From contig JAWPMT010000005.1 in assembly GCA_033344775.1 (NCBI GenBank), forward strand, positions 124,001 through 188,000: a stretch of 64,000 bases of DNA. Direction: 5' to 3'. The DNA is from Cytophagales bacterium (lineage in GTDB: Bacteria; Bacteroidota; Bacteroidia; Cytophagales; Cyclobacteriaceae). Below the pieces are notes generated by a model that saw only the letters and a list, made by a program, of their open reading frames with translations, made no database searches and was not told where the DNA came from. Made by a program: the position numbers and the translations under genes. Of this stretch, positions 7,881-17,153 are shown one piece after another. Positions within the stretch are counted from its first letter, which is position 1; every line of letters begins with the position of its first letter.

Positions 7881-9437
7881 ATGAGCCGAAATTTGATATT
7901 TTACATTTTACTAGGAATTTTAGCAGGGTGTCATAAGGTTCCAGATCAACCTAAAAAACCCAATGTGCTTTTCATTTCCATTGATGATCTAAGACCTAGC
8001 TTAGGAATTTATGGGGATAAGATTGCCAAAAGCCCTAACATCGACCAATTGGCTGCTGAAGGATTCACGTTGAGAAATGTATTTACACAATCAGCTGTAT
8101 GCGCCCCTTCAAGAGCGAGTTTAATGACCGGAATACGCCCCGATTCTACTCGAGTATGGCACCTTGGAGATAAATTTCGTGAAATCAATCCGAAAACTGT
8201 GACTATGCCACAGTACTTCTCAAGGCATGGATATTATACAGTGAACATTGGTAAAATATTTCACAATTACATGCCAGATTCAATCTCCTGGGATGAACCC
8301 GATTTACGCCCCAGCCAATTTGTAAAACCGGAATGGATTGGTAGAGATGGGGAAACATTCTATATCAGCAAGGAAGTGCAAGCGTCCCAGGAAATCAAAC
8401 GAGATTCATTACTGAAGATACGCCCAATACGGTATGCAGATGGATGGAATACTGGCCCTGCCTGGGAAGCGGCCGATGTGCATGATACGCTGTATTATGA
8501 CGGGGCTCAAAATGAATTGGCGAAGCGTACTTTAACTCGAATTGCAAAAAAGGACCAGCCTTTTTACATGGGCCTGGGATATTTCCGACCCCATTTGCCC
8601 TTCGCAGTACCTAAGAAATACTGGGATCTCTATGACAAAGACCAAATGCCCCTTCCGGATAACCCGGAAATCCCCAAAAACGCTCCGCTACATACGATGA
8701 ATTCAATGTATGAATTACGACACTATGACGGTTTTAGTCACATTGGGCACCCTACCTCTACTTATCGAATGAGTGAAGATACCATCCGTATTTTAAGGCA
8801 AGGATACTACGCGAGTGTAAGCTATGTCGACGCTCTTTTTGGTAACCTCATCGCTCACATGAAGAAAATCGGCATATACGACAACACTATCATTGTAGTT
8901 TGGGGAGACCATGGATGGAAACTTGGCGATCATAACAGTTGGGGCAAGATGACCAATTACAATATTGATCTAAGAGTACCGGTAATTGTCCGGCATCCTG
9001 ATCAAAAACGAAGAGGGCTTCAAACATTTGCACTCACAGAATTAGTAGACTTATTTCCTTCTATCTGCGAGATGGCAGGCATTGAAATCCCAGACTATAT
9101 GCAAGGAACCAGTTTCGTTCCTCTTATGGATGACCCTGAAAGGTCTTGGAAAACTGCAGCTTTCAGCCAATTCCACCGCCGCCCGAAAGTATCGGCAGAT
9201 GGTCAACGATACATGGGATATTCAATCAACACAAAGGAATTTCACTACATCGAATGGTATGAATGGGATCATAAAAAAGGCGAACGTGGTGAGTTTAAGT
9301 CAGCGGAATTATATGATGTCAAGAATGATCCCAATGAAACAGTGAACATCGTAAATGTACCATTGCAAAAGGAAGTGGTTCCCCAATTATCCAGGCAATT
9401 GAAAGCGGGGTGGCATAGCGCCAGGCCAGTCTTGTAA
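7881..9437 (+). CDS. Sulfatase (S1 family, iduronate-2-sulfatase-like), lipoprotein
   Basis: This is a 518-residue type I sulfatase that hydrolyses sulfate esters. It starts with a lipoprotein signal (lipobox LAGC, Cys17), so it is exported and membrane-anchored. Metal ligands D35-D36 lie in SIDDLRPS. The sulfatase signature CAPSR at 74-78 provides the cysteine converted to formylglycine. Overall it resembles the iduronate-2-sulfatase/choline-sulfatase type (for example GYFRPHLPFAVPKKYWDLY and WGDHGWKLGDHNSWGK). No SusC/SusD pair or maturase is nearby, so it is not part of an obvious polysaccharide locus. A Crp-like gene follows 20 bases downstream. The substrate is unknown. Confidence 0.92.
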   Translation: MSRNLIFYILLGILAGCHKVPDQPKKPNVLFISIDDLRPSLGIYGDKIAKSPNIDQLAAEGFTLRNVFTQSAVCAPSRASLMTGIRPDSTRVWHLGDKFREINPKTVTMPQYFSRHGYYTVNIGKIFHNYMPDSISWDEPDLRPSQFVKPEWIGRDGETFYISKEVQASQEIKRDSLLKIRPIRYADGWNTGPAWEAADVHDTLYYDGAQNELAKRTLTRIAKKDQPFYMGLGYFRPHLPFAVPKKYWDLYDKDQMPLPDNPEIPKNAPLHTMNSMYELRHYDGFSHIGHPTSTYRMSEDTIRILRQGYYASVSYVDALFGNLIAHMKKIGIYDNTIIVVWGDHGWKLGDHNSWGKMTNYNIDLRVPVIVRHPDQKRRGLQTFALTELVDLFPSICEMAGIEIPDYMQGTSFVPLMDDPERSWKTAAFSQFHRRPKVSADGQRYMGYSINTKEFHYIEWYEWDHKKGERGEFKSAELYDVKNDPNETVNIVNVPLQKEVVPQLSRQLKAGWHSARPVL

Positions 9438-9457
9438 TTATAACCAATACAATTTTC

Positions 9458-9994
9458 ATGACCCCCCTCAACGCCCTTACTGACGAAATAGAACGGCTGC
9501 AACTCTGGGAACGCACCAAATCCTTAAAAAGAAACGAGTTCTTGAAACATGGTACTGGAATCGATACCAATCTATACTTTGTGGTAAGTGGGACACTGAG
9601 GATTTTTGTGATTGATCAGGAAGAGGAATTGACCATTCGGTTTGGATATAAGGGCAACATCATCGCTGCTCTGGATTCTCATATCTCCGGGCAAGCTTCG
9701 GACCTCTACATTCAGGCGTTGAAAGAGACGCAGCTAAATGTAATCTCAAAGTCAACCTTCCAGCAATTCGTACAGAGCGATCCCAAATACCAGGCTATTT
9801 GGCAGCAGTTGCTTGAGCAATTTGTTTATCAGCAAATGGAACGTGAACGGGACATCCTAATCTCTTCTCCTACTGAACGCTATAAACGGGTATTGAAAAG
9901 AAGTCCACAACTCTTTCAGGAAATCCCTCATAAGTACATCGCTTCCTATCTTAGAATGACCCCAGAGACCCTTTCCAGAATTAAAAAGTCTTGA
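9458..9994 (+). CDS. Crp/Fnr-type cyclic-nucleotide-binding-domain regulator
   Basis: This 178-residue protein has a cNMP-binding-like jelly roll (about 10-115, LYFVVSGTLRIFVIDQEEELTIRFGY) and a short C-terminal winged-helix segment (IPHKYIASYLRMTPETLSRI). The chain ends right after the recognition helix, which is typical of the short Crp-like regulators of Bacteroidota. The effector is unknown. It starts 20 bases after the sulfatase and may be co-transcribed with it. The second Crp-like protein at 40628 shares the ending pattern IASYL.IT.E.LS.I. Confidence 0.85.
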   Translation: MTPLNALTDEIERLQLWERTKSLKRNEFLKHGTGIDTNLYFVVSGTLRIFVIDQEEELTIRFGYKGNIIAALDSHISGQASDLYIQALKETQLNVISKSTFQQFVQSDPKYQAIWQQLLEQFVYQQMERERDILISSPTERYKRVLKRSPQLFQEIPHKYIASYLRMTPETLSRIKKS

Positions 9995-10045
9995 TCTCAA
10001 TCAATGTTTTTGTAATCAAGCATCCAGACATTTGCAGAAAAAAAG

Positions 10046-10615
10046 ATGAGATCGGCTGTATTGATTGAGGAATTGACCCAAATGACCCAGCAGCATTTGG
10101 CAGCAATTGAGGAGATTTTGACTAAGGAAGAATCAGATCTGAACTGGAGGGCTGAGGAAGGCAGCTGGAGTGTATTCGAATGTATCGAACACCTGAATCG
10201 GTACGGAGATTTCTACTTACCCGAGATCGCCAAAAGGATGGCTAAAGGCAACTCCAGAAATCCTGAAATTTTCAAGACTGGATGGCTCGGCGACTACTTT
10301 GCGAAAAGCATGCTTCCCAAGGAAAAGCTCAATAAAATGAAGACCTTCAAAAGCATGAATCCGATTGGGAGTAATCTAAACAAATCGGTCGTTTCAAAAT
10401 TCAAGTCACAATTGGAGGAAATGCTGCAGTTGCTAGAAACCGCAAAAGGTATTGACTTGACTTTAACTAAAACAGGTATTACCATCAGTAGCTGGATCAA
10501 ACTGAGACTGGGAGATACCTTCCGCGTGGTGATCTATCATAATGAAAGGCACATGCAGCAGGTGGAGAGGGTGTTTAATCAACATGAAAAGACATTATCA
10601 AGAACTTCGGGATAG
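10046..10615 (+). CDS. DinB family protein
   Basis: This 189-residue four-helix protein belongs to the DinB/YfiT-like metal-dependent superfamily. The typical elements are a helix with SWSVFECIEHLNRYGDFY and a C-terminal YHNERHMQQVERV. His53-like (EHL) and the C-terminal HNERH supply the usual three-histidine metal site. Members include bacillithiol and mycothiol transferases and many of unknown function. It follows the Crp-like gene by about 50 bases and is convergent with the FAD oxidoreductase. A second DinB-like fold protein (DUF1569) lies nearby at 12302. Confidence 0.85.
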   Translation: MRSAVLIEELTQMTQQHLAAIEEILTKEESDLNWRAEEGSWSVFECIEHLNRYGDFYLPEIAKRMAKGNSRNPEIFKTGWLGDYFAKSMLPKEKLNKMKTFKSMNPIGSNLNKSVVSKFKSQLEEMLQLLETAKGIDLTLTKTGITISSWIKLRLGDTFRVVIYHNERHMQQVERVFNQHEKTLSRTSG

Positions 10616-10707
10616 ATCGTCCAAAGAGATACCCTAACCGGGTGTACGGTATTTTTCAAGCCTTAAATGATTGTATACCTTTAAAAAGCCGAGCCTGGCC
10701 GGACGGA

Positions 10708-12300
10708 CTAAGATGACATCATCGCTTTCTTCACATAATTCTTACCGGTCATTGCAGAGGCAGTCAGGTAGCCTGCAAATAAGGCCCCTCCTACTCCCGC
10801 AGTGACCACATCCTGCCCCGTCAAAAAGAAATTCTTGATGGATGTTCTCGGCTGCAGGAAGCGTTGTTCATATCGGGAGGGATCGTGATCAAGGCCATAC
10901 AATTCTCCCTTTTCATAGTTCATGAAGTGACGGGTAGTCACTGGGGTAGACAACTCATAATGATCGATTTTTCCCTTCACTTGTGGTTCTCGTTTGTACA
11001 GTGCTTCTAATAAGCGTTGAGCCAATGCTTCCTTTTGTGCTTCATATTCCTCACCGCGCTTTTTCCATCGGGTCTCCTCCCATTGTTCGAAAAGCTCATA
11101 GGGCATGACCGTGATAATGTCAATCGTACTTTTGCCTGGGTAGCGTTTCAGCCAGGTAGGGTCCTTGGCTGATGGGAAAGAAATGTACACCACAGGAAAT
11201 GGTGCATTGATGTTCCTGGCATATCGCTCTACCGCCGCATCGTGATCCAGGTCTTCGGGATACAACCAGTAATTGGCTTTCGGTAAGTTCAATTCTTCGG
11301 CGGTACCATTCAGCCCTAAATACAAGCAAACATGGGCCGCAGAAGGCTTTACCGTTTTCATCAATCCTGAAAACCCATGCTTCTCAGCGACTGGTTTAGG
11401 AATGAGTTTTCCATATGTATTGAAAATTCCGGTACCACTCACAACCTGATCTGCGGTAAAAACAGTTCCATCAGCAAGCTTTACACCTGTGGCCGAGTTA
11501 TTCTCAATGACCAACTCAGCTACTTCGGCATTGGTCAGCACTTTACCTCCACTTTGAGCGATGACTGGCGCTACATTTTCTACGATTTGCGAAGAACCTC
11601 CCACTGGAAATGCTCCACCTTGCAAATAGTGTTTGGCCACCGCGGCATGCATAACAAAACTGCTTTGGCCCGGAGGAAGTCCATAGTCTCCATACTGACC
11701 TGTCAGGACTTTGATCAATTCCTCATCCTGAGTCAATTCCTGCAATACAGAAAGCGTGGTTCTTGTTGCAAATTGCAAATAGTTTTTACGGTATCGTTTA
11801 CCCATTACTTGCTGCATGAGCTTAGGCAATGCTTTTTCCGTATAAAAGTCCCGACTCAACTTGGACATTTGAAACAGCAAGTCCACGTAACGATCAATGG
11901 CATCTGCTTCTTTCGGGAAATAGGCCTTCAGTTGATCCTTGAAGTTGTTGACTCCTTTTCGGAAATCGTATATTTTATCACCTACGACAATTCGATCATA
12001 CACTTCCCCCATGTCCGCCCATTTCAGCTCACCATCGGTGATGTAATCAAATAACTTTCTCAATACGCTGTTCTCCCGGTTCACCTCCCCGATGTAATGG
12101 ATCCCTACGTCCCATTCATAGCCACGGCGCTTGAAAACATGCGTATAACCTCCGGCGGTGTAATGTCTTTCCAGTACCAAAACCCGTTTTCCTTCCTTGG
12201 CCAATACTGCAGCTGCCGCCTGGCAACCCATACCAGAGCCAATAAAAATGACATCAAAATGGCCCTCCGTATCATGTTTCTGCTTGTAGGATTGGATCAT
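10708..12300 (-). CDS. FAD-dependent oxidoreductase, phytoene desaturase / retinol saturase-like
   Basis: This is a protein of about 530 residues with an N-terminal FAD-binding Rossmann motif (VIFIGSGMGCQAAAAVLA, then VLVLERHYTAGGYTHVFKR). It has a C-terminal FAD segment (FFLTGQDVVTAGVGGALFAG). This layout fits the CrtI / all-trans-retinol 13,14-reductase family, which saturates or desaturates isoprenoid chains. I chose ATG 12300 (MIQSYKQKHDTEGHFDVIF) because the longer reading overlaps the upstream gene and adds an unlikely leader. That start lies one base after the DUF1569 stop, so the two are probably co-transcribed. The substrate is not known. No carotenoid genes are in view. Confidence 0.85.
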   Translation of the reverse strand: MIQSYKQKHDTEGHFDVIFIGSGMGCQAAAAVLAKEGKRVLVLERHYTAGGYTHVFKRRGYEWDVGIHYIGEVNRENSVLRKLFDYITDGELKWADMGEVYDRIVVGDKIYDFRKGVNNFKDQLKAYFPKEADAIDRYVDLLFQMSKLSRDFYTEKALPKLMQQVMGKRYRKNYLQFATRTTLSVLQELTQDEELIKVLTGQYGDYGLPPGQSSFVMHAAVAKHYLQGGAFPVGGSSQIVENVAPVIAQSGGKVLTNAEVAELVIENNSATGVKLADGTVFTADQVVSGTGIFNTYGKLIPKPVAEKHGFSGLMKTVKPSAAHVCLYLGLNGTAEELNLPKANYWLYPEDLDHDAAVERYARNINAPFPVVYISFPSAKDPTWLKRYPGKSTIDIITVMPYELFEQWEETRWKKRGEEYEAQKEALAQRLLEALYKREPQVKGKIDHYELSTPVTTRHFMNYEKGELYGLDHDPSRYEQRFLQPRTSIKNFFLTGQDVVTAGVGGALFAGYLTASAMTGKNYVKKAMMSS

Positions 12301-12301
12301 A

Positions 12302-12853
12302 TTATTCTGCCAAAATATCTTCGATGATCTTAAAATGATGATCCGTATGGATTTCGATAAAACGTAAGGCCTCATTTCGACCCATTGGTCCAAAGACCGG
12401 ATGATTCACAAACTGATCAGGATTCAATTGGCTGGCTTCAGATATGCGTGCCTTCGCATCTTCCAATTGGCGTATGATGTCTTCCGTTAAAATAGTTTCA
12501 GGCGGTGTGACACTTTCTGGTGCTTGCGCAACTCCTCTTGGAAAATCTCCGAGAAGAAAAACGATCTCTTTCTGAACAGAAAAGTTACTTCCTGGGAAAT
12601 CTTCAGCTTTAGACACTTCTACTCCACCATACAGCCGATCAATCACTTTCAAAATATGATCTAAATGCCAGGCTACATCTGCCTGTGAGACTTCTGTGTT
12701 CCTCATGTCTCTATGCTGGAGGTATTCTTCAATTTTCACAAAGTGCGTTGACATATGGTCCGCTTGGGGATCTCCGATAGGGATCATAAAAATGACAGCA
12801 AACACCAGTACAATAAGTACCAATACGATTGCGATTCGCTTAAAAATCTTCAT
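12302..12853 (-). CDS. DUF1569 (DinB-like) membrane-anchored protein
   Basis: This 183-residue protein has one N-terminal membrane helix (IAIVLVLIVLVFAVIFMI) followed by an extracytoplasmic helical domain. The domain has VAWHLDHILKVIDRLY, HPVFGPMGRNEALRF and HTDHHFKIIEDIL, matching DUF1569 of the DinB superfamily. The histidines in WHLDH, HPVFG and HTDHH could form a metal site. Its gene ends one base before the FAD oxidoreductase start, which suggests a shared transcript. The function is unknown. Confidence 0.8.
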   Translation of the reverse strand: MKIFKRIAIVLVLIVLVFAVIFMIPIGDPQADHMSTHFVKIEEYLQHRDMRNTEVSQADVAWHLDHILKVIDRLYGGVEVSKAEDFPGSNFSVQKEIVFLLGDFPRGVAQAPESVTPPETILTEDIIRQLEDAKARISEASQLNPDQFVNHPVFGPMGRNEALRFIEIHTDHHFKIIEDILAE

Positions 12854-12955
12854 ATTAAGTAGGTCAATCTGAGGTTGGACTCCTTCAAATATATCCTAAA
12901 CTGACTGGAAAGAACCGGGAATAATTTAACTTCCACCTTCAACGCTTAAATTCTT

Positions 12956-14230
12956 ATGATCGCAAGGTTTTCCTCTCTGAAAGCATTTTTTACCTACACT
13001 TTCCTGCTACTGTTCCTTGTAAGCTTCGGACAAAAAATCCCTGAAGGCAATTACGTGAAAGTGGTTGAAGGCTTTGATTGGGGGTCTGCAGTCACTAAGG
13101 TTATTTTACCTCTGAACGAAGAGCAGCGCACATTCGATCATTCGAACGTGCAAGTGGTTGCCGAACGTCAGTCCGAATGTTTCCCTCAAAACGCTACAGG
13201 TCTCAAAGGTGAAAGAAGTATCCTGTTTAGCTTTATTTCTGACAATAAAGGAAACAGGGTAGATAAAGGAAACCATGTAACCCTGGTGATGGCTGTAGGG
13301 CCAGACTTATCGATAGGATCTCCTATGCAGTACTTCGTCGGTTGTGGTGGAACAAAATGGGTAAACTATAACCTGATTATTACTGATCAATCTTCAGGTC
13401 AGGTGTGGGATCAGGAACATGATTCGATCAGTCCCATCGTGGATCAATTTGACCTGGATGGTACATTCACATACAAGGATCGACAACCGCTCACCTATGC
13501 TGCTTATAAACCAACTATCGCTGCATCAGAAAAATCTCCTTTGATCATTTGGCTACACGGTAGTGGCGAAGGCGGAACAGATACGACTGTTCCTCTATTG
13601 GCTAATAAAGCGGCTAACTATGCTTCGGAGGAGATCCAATCTATTTTCGGAGGCGCTTTCGTGTTGGTTCCACAATGTCAGGGGGCCTGGATGCACAACG
13701 AAAGGGGCATCTCCACCTGGGGAGAGGAAAATGATGTTTACAACGAAAGTCTCTTGGCCCTGATCAAGGATTTCGTCAATAAAAATCCGAAAATTGATGA
13801 AAATCGAATCTATGTAGGTGGATGCTCCAACGGTGGATACATGAGCCTAAAACTGATGCTACTCGATCCCGATTATTTTGCGGCTGCTTATGTGAGTGCT
13901 TTGGCTTACAAATCGAAATTTTTGACAGATGAAGAGATTGAACGAATTGCCAACAATTCCATTTGGTTCATCCATTCCGCGGATGACCCTGCGACTGTTG
14001 CTGACGAAACGGTGATCCCTGTGTATGATCGATTGATCCGTGCAGGGGCCAAAGATGTGCATCTGTCATTATATGAACATGTGGTAGACCTTTACGGTTT
14101 CTACGGAGGAAAAGACTATCGCTATAATGGGCACTTGTCGTGGATCTATTCTCACAGTAATCACGCAGCGAAAGTGATCGATGGAAAGTACACCTCCGTA
14201 ATGGAGTGGATGAGTGGTAGGAGGAAATAG
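12956..14230 (+). CDS. Exported alpha/beta hydrolase (esterase/peptidase)
   Basis: This 424-residue protein has a signal peptide (through LLLFLVSFGQ), an N-terminal beta-rich domain (about 30-165) and a C-terminal alpha/beta-hydrolase domain. The oxyanion motif is LHGSGEGG (from 200). The nucleophile is Ser291 in GGCSNGGY. The likely acid is D343 or D344 in HSADDPAT, and the histidine is H393 or H403. It resembles the exported phospholipase/carboxylesterase or PHB-depolymerase-like proteins of Bacteroidota. It reads away from the DUF1569/oxidoreductase pair. The substrate is unknown. Confidence 0.85.
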   Translation: MIARFSSLKAFFTYTFLLLFLVSFGQKIPEGNYVKVVEGFDWGSAVTKVILPLNEEQRTFDHSNVQVVAERQSECFPQNATGLKGERSILFSFISDNKGNRVDKGNHVTLVMAVGPDLSIGSPMQYFVGCGGTKWVNYNLIITDQSSGQVWDQEHDSISPIVDQFDLDGTFTYKDRQPLTYAAYKPTIAASEKSPLIIWLHGSGEGGTDTTVPLLANKAANYASEEIQSIFGGAFVLVPQCQGAWMHNERGISTWGEENDVYNESLLALIKDFVNKNPKIDENRIYVGGCSNGGYMSLKLMLLDPDYFAAAYVSALAYKSKFLTDEEIERIANNSIWFIHSADDPATVADETVIPVYDRLIRAGAKDVHLSLYEHVVDLYGFYGGKDYRYNGHLSWIYSHSNHAAKVIDGKYTSVMEWMSGRRK

Positions 14231-14264
14231 CGCACCTTTTGATATATTAAATAAAATTCTATAA

Positions 14265-14308
14265 CCCGGCCAGGGATCTTCGATGATGAAGGCCCCGGAC
14301 TAGGCGTC
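14265..14308. repeat. Intergenic hairpin repeat, copy 1 (CCCGGCC ... CCCCGGACTnGGCGTC family)
   Basis: The element starts with CCCGGCC (14265-14271) and ends with CCCCGGACTAGGCGTC (14293-14308). Between them GGGATCTTC (14273-14281) pairs with GAAGGCCCC (14288-14296) around a six-base loop. A second copy at 33635-33695 keeps both conserved ends but has a different, also self-complementary stem. Confidence 0.6.
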
Positions 14309-14351
14309 GCCGAATAAATCCGAGGAGAGAACCATTAATGACCAACCCAAC

Positions 14352-15239
14352 ATGAAAGAGATCAAAAAAGAAGACATTGACCAGGAGGTATTTGACCTTT
14401 ATGACGATTATGCACACAACCGACTGGACCGACGGGGATTTGTAGAAAAACTTTCAACCTATGCTGTAGGCGGACTTACGGTGAGCTCGCTCATGAGTTT
14501 CATGATGCCTGACTATGTCAATAAAATCCGTGTACCTCAGGATGACCAGGACCTTAATACGGAAACGATCGAATATGATTCACCAAAAGGAGGCGGAACC
14601 ATCAAAGGTCAGCTTTCCAGACCGGCCAATGCATCCGGTAAAATGCCCGGCATTGTCGTAGTGCACGAAAACCGCGGACTAAACCCTCACATTGCGGATG
14701 TTGGGAGACGCGGTGCAAAAGCAGGTTTTATCACCATCTCTCCAGACGCCTTGACGCCATTAGGAGGGTATCCGGGAACGGATGATGAAGGTCGGACCAT
14801 GCAACGTAAGCGAGATCGAAATGAAATGCTGGAAGATTTCATAGCAGCTTTCAATTACTTAAAAAATCATCCGGAATGTGATGGCAATGTAGGTGTAGTA
14901 GGCTTTTGCTTTGGTGGCTGGATCTGCAATATGATGGCAGCAAAATTACCTGACCTGAAAGCCTCAGTCCCTTTTTATGGAGGACCAGCAACTTTGGAAG
15001 ACGTACCGAATATTCAAGCACCGCTGATGCTCCATTTTGGCGAATTGGATAAACGAGTAAATGAACGATGGCCGGCTTATGAAGAAGCTTTGAAGGCGAA
15101 CAATAAATCCTATCAGGCTTTTGTCTATCCAAATGCCAATCATGGATTTCATAACGATACTACCCCACGTTATGATGAGGAATCTGCAAAATTGGCCTGG
15201 AGTCGAACAGTAGACTTTTTCAAGGAAAATTTAAAATAA
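14352..15239 (+). CDS. Dienelactone hydrolase family protein
   Basis: This 295-residue alpha/beta hydrolase has the dienelactone-hydrolase triad: Cys186 in GFCFGGW, Asp233 in GELDKR and His264 in NANHGFH. E106 in VHENRG interacts with the nucleophile. An N-terminal segment (LDRRGFVEKLSTYAVGGLTVSS) looks like a twin-arginine-type or membrane-anchored leader, which is common in Bacteroidota members. It hydrolyses lactones or esters; the true substrate is unknown. It is preceded by the hairpin repeat at 14265. Confidence 0.9.
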   Translation: MKEIKKEDIDQEVFDLYDDYAHNRLDRRGFVEKLSTYAVGGLTVSSLMSFMMPDYVNKIRVPQDDQDLNTETIEYDSPKGGGTIKGQLSRPANASGKMPGIVVVHENRGLNPHIADVGRRGAKAGFITISPDALTPLGGYPGTDDEGRTMQRKRDRNEMLEDFIAAFNYLKNHPECDGNVGVVGFCFGGWICNMMAAKLPDLKASVPFYGGPATLEDVPNIQAPLMLHFGELDKRVNERWPAYEEALKANNKSYQAFVYPNANHGFHNDTTPRYDEESAKLAWSRTVDFFKENLK

Positions 15240-15385
15240 GTAGTTCGCAAAAAAACCTCTCTTTTTTTTGAGGCTATAACCGAAACTTATTGACTCATTA
15301 GTGACTTTTATCATGATACGTCAGATCGCTGTTGCAAATGGAAATTCTGGATTAGTTTTGCATCGGCAAAAATTGAGATTGGAAA

Positions 15386-16531
15386 GTGCTAAAAAAGACT
15401 ACCTCGGACAAAGTTGTCAAATACAAGAGTAATAAAGTAAAAGACGACTTTGCCAAAGAGCTGAGAAAAAGGGTTAATGCGTACTTTAAAGACAACAACC
15501 TGTCGCCCTACGCAAATACTGAAGTAAAGGTCAAAGGCATCTTTGCTTTTGTGATGTGGTTCGCGTTTTATGCGCTGATCATGTCAGATATCGCAAGTGG
15601 TAATTTCTGGCTGTTGATGTTGGCGTTCCTTGGATTAGGATTTGTCAATATTTTCATTGCCTTTAACATCATGCATGATGCATGTCACAATGCCTATTCG
15701 AAAGATAATAAAATCAATCGCCTGTTAGGCTATAGTATGAACTTCATCGGTGGTAATAGCTACCTGTTCACACGAATGCACAACGCGCACCATGCATTTG
15801 TAAATATCGCAGGGATCGATGTGACATTGGAGACGCACGGCATGTTCCGTTTCACACCACATGAGCCATGGGAACCCAAGCATAAGTGGCAACACATTTA
15901 TACGCCCATTCTTTACACCCTGGCCATGATCCATTGGGTGACCATCAAAGATTTCAAATGGATGTTTGGTGAAACCAGCATCGGAAACCAGAAGATGATC
16001 AAACACCCAATCAGTGAGTACATCATTTTAATATCTAGCAAGCTGCTTTATTACGGCGTGACTCTCTTTTTACCAATGGCTTTGTTGAGTACACCATGGT
16101 GGTGGGTAGCGATTGCCTGGGTAAACCTTCACTTGCTACCAAGCTTGTGCTTTGCGTTATTGTTCCAGGTAACACACGTTTATACGGGAACACACTATCC
16201 ATTACCAGATGGTGAGGGTAATATTGAGAATAACTACTTCCTACACGTTTTAGAAACGACTGCTGATTTCAGCCGGGAAAATAAATTCATCACCTGGTTG
16301 TGTGGTGGAATTAACATCCATGTGGTTCACCATTTGTTCCCTCACATTAACCATGCGCATTATATTCCAATTACAAGGATCATAAAGGATACTGCTGAGG
16401 ACTTTGGGATGCAATATCAGGAAAATCCTAACTTCTGGGTAGCCTTGAAATTGCACATGAAAATGTTGAAGAACTTGAGCCGTAAAGACGCAGAGGTACC
16501 TCAGTACGGTGCCAGTGCTGCTTTGGCTTAA
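15386..16531 (+). CDS. Membrane fatty acid desaturase (acyl-CoA desaturase, front-end type)
   Basis: This 381-residue integral membrane desaturase introduces double bonds in fatty acyl chains. It has the three histidine boxes HDACH (97-101), HNAHH (132-136) and HVVHH (312-316), and about four membrane helices. The start is GTG 15386: an in-frame stop lies 12 bases upstream and the next ATG falls inside the first helix. There is no cytochrome b5 domain. It lies alone, followed by a strong terminator at 16586. Confidence 0.92.
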   Translation: MLKKTTSDKVVKYKSNKVKDDFAKELRKRVNAYFKDNNLSPYANTEVKVKGIFAFVMWFAFYALIMSDIASGNFWLLMLAFLGLGFVNIFIAFNIMHDACHNAYSKDNKINRLLGYSMNFIGGNSYLFTRMHNAHHAFVNIAGIDVTLETHGMFRFTPHEPWEPKHKWQHIYTPILYTLAMIHWVTIKDFKWMFGETSIGNQKMIKHPISEYIILISSKLLYYGVTLFLPMALLSTPWWWVAIAWVNLHLLPSLCFALLFQVTHVYTGTHYPLPDGEGNIENNYFLHVLETTADFSRENKFITWLCGGINIHVVHHLFPHINHAHYIPITRIIKDTAEDFGMQYQENPNFWVALKLHMKMLKNLSRKDAEVPQYGASAALA

Positions 16532-16585
16532 CGCTACTATTTGTCGAATTTCGACATGCCTGTTTGTAGACAAAGCAAGATTTCA

Positions 16586-16618
16586 AACCCTGGCCAAAAG
16601 GCTGGGGTTTTCTTTTTT
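16586..16618 (+). terminator. Rho-independent terminator of the desaturase gene
   Basis: AACCCTGGCC (16586-16595) pairs with GGCTGGGGTT (16600-16609) around an AAAA loop, with two G-T pairs. It is followed by TTCTTTTTT. It lies 54 bases after the desaturase stop. Confidence 0.85.
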
Positions 16619-16664
16619 GCATTAACTTTCTTGAAGACTTTTTAAACTTCAATATCTTCAAGCT

Positions 16665-17069
16665 ATGCCTGCCGGATATTCTGGAACTCCTCTTGCTAAA
16701 AAATTAGGTATCAAGCCTGGAAATCACATCAAGCTAGTCAATGAACCTGATCATTATAGGGACTTGTTTGAGGATTGGCCAGAGGAAGTGAATGTAGATG
16801 CTAATGGAACTGATCTTGATTTTGTTCACTTGTTCATTACACAAGAAAAAGACCTGGAGCCTTTGGTTCGTGATGCAATGACACGGCTAAAAAAGTCGGG
16901 TATGGTATGGGTCTCCTGGCCCAAGGGAGCAAGCAAAATTGAAACTGACCTAAACCGGGACATTATCAGAGAAAGTGTACTGGAAATCGGACTGGTGGAT
17001 GTAAAAGTAGCAGCCGTGGATGAAGACTGGTCCGGATTGAAATTCATGTACCGGAAAAAGGATCGATGA
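16665..17069 (+). CDS. DUF3052 family protein
   Basis: This 134-residue soluble protein starts MPAGYSGTPLAKKLGIKPG and contains LDFVHLFITQEKDL and GMVWVSWPKGASKI. These are the hallmarks of DUF3052 (YdhR/MazG-unrelated small proteins of unknown function). The fold resembles a small alpha/beta protein. It stands alone between the desaturase terminator and the repeat-rich gap at 17070. Confidence 0.85.
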   Translation: MPAGYSGTPLAKKLGIKPGNHIKLVNEPDHYRDLFEDWPEEVNVDANGTDLDFVHLFITQEKDLEPLVRDAMTRLKKSGMVWVSWPKGASKIETDLNRDIIRESVLEIGLVDVKVAAVDEDWSGLKFMYRKKDR

Positions 17070-17074
17070 TAAAT

Positions 17075-17122
17075 ACCCAACAGGGTTATCTGCGCTAATC
17101 CAGTCAACCCTGTCAGGGTTTT
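17075..17122. repeat. REP-like palindromes AACAGGGTT / AACCCTGTCAGGGTT
   Basis: ACAGGGTT (17080-17087) is inverted as AACCCTGT (17106-17113). The latter also forms a perfect 7-1-7 palindrome with the next bases (AACCCTGTCAGGGTT, 17106-17120). The core CCTGT.AGGG recalls the hairpins bordering the RAYT gene at 27.6-28.4 kb, but with C in place of T. Confidence 0.45.
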
Positions 17123-17153
17123 AACAACTAGTAGCCCTTGTTTGTATCTTCAC

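Noticed and set aside
7881-9437. Polysaccharide utilisation locus around the sulfatase
   Set aside because: There is no SusC/SusD pair, glycoside hydrolase or second sulfatase nearby.
11377-12054. 225-codon plus-strand ORF opposite the FAD oxidoreductase
   Set aside because: It is the antisense shadow of a conserved gene, rich in Cys, His and Phe as such shadows are.
12301-12393. Longer start for the FAD oxidoreductase at 12393
   Set aside because: It overlaps the DUF1569 gene by about 90 bases and has an unlikely leader. ATG 12300 fits tight operon spacing.
15249-15274. Terminator behind the dienelactone hydrolase gene
   Set aside because: Only a 4-bp CCTC/GAGG stem with A and T runs is present, which is too weak to call.
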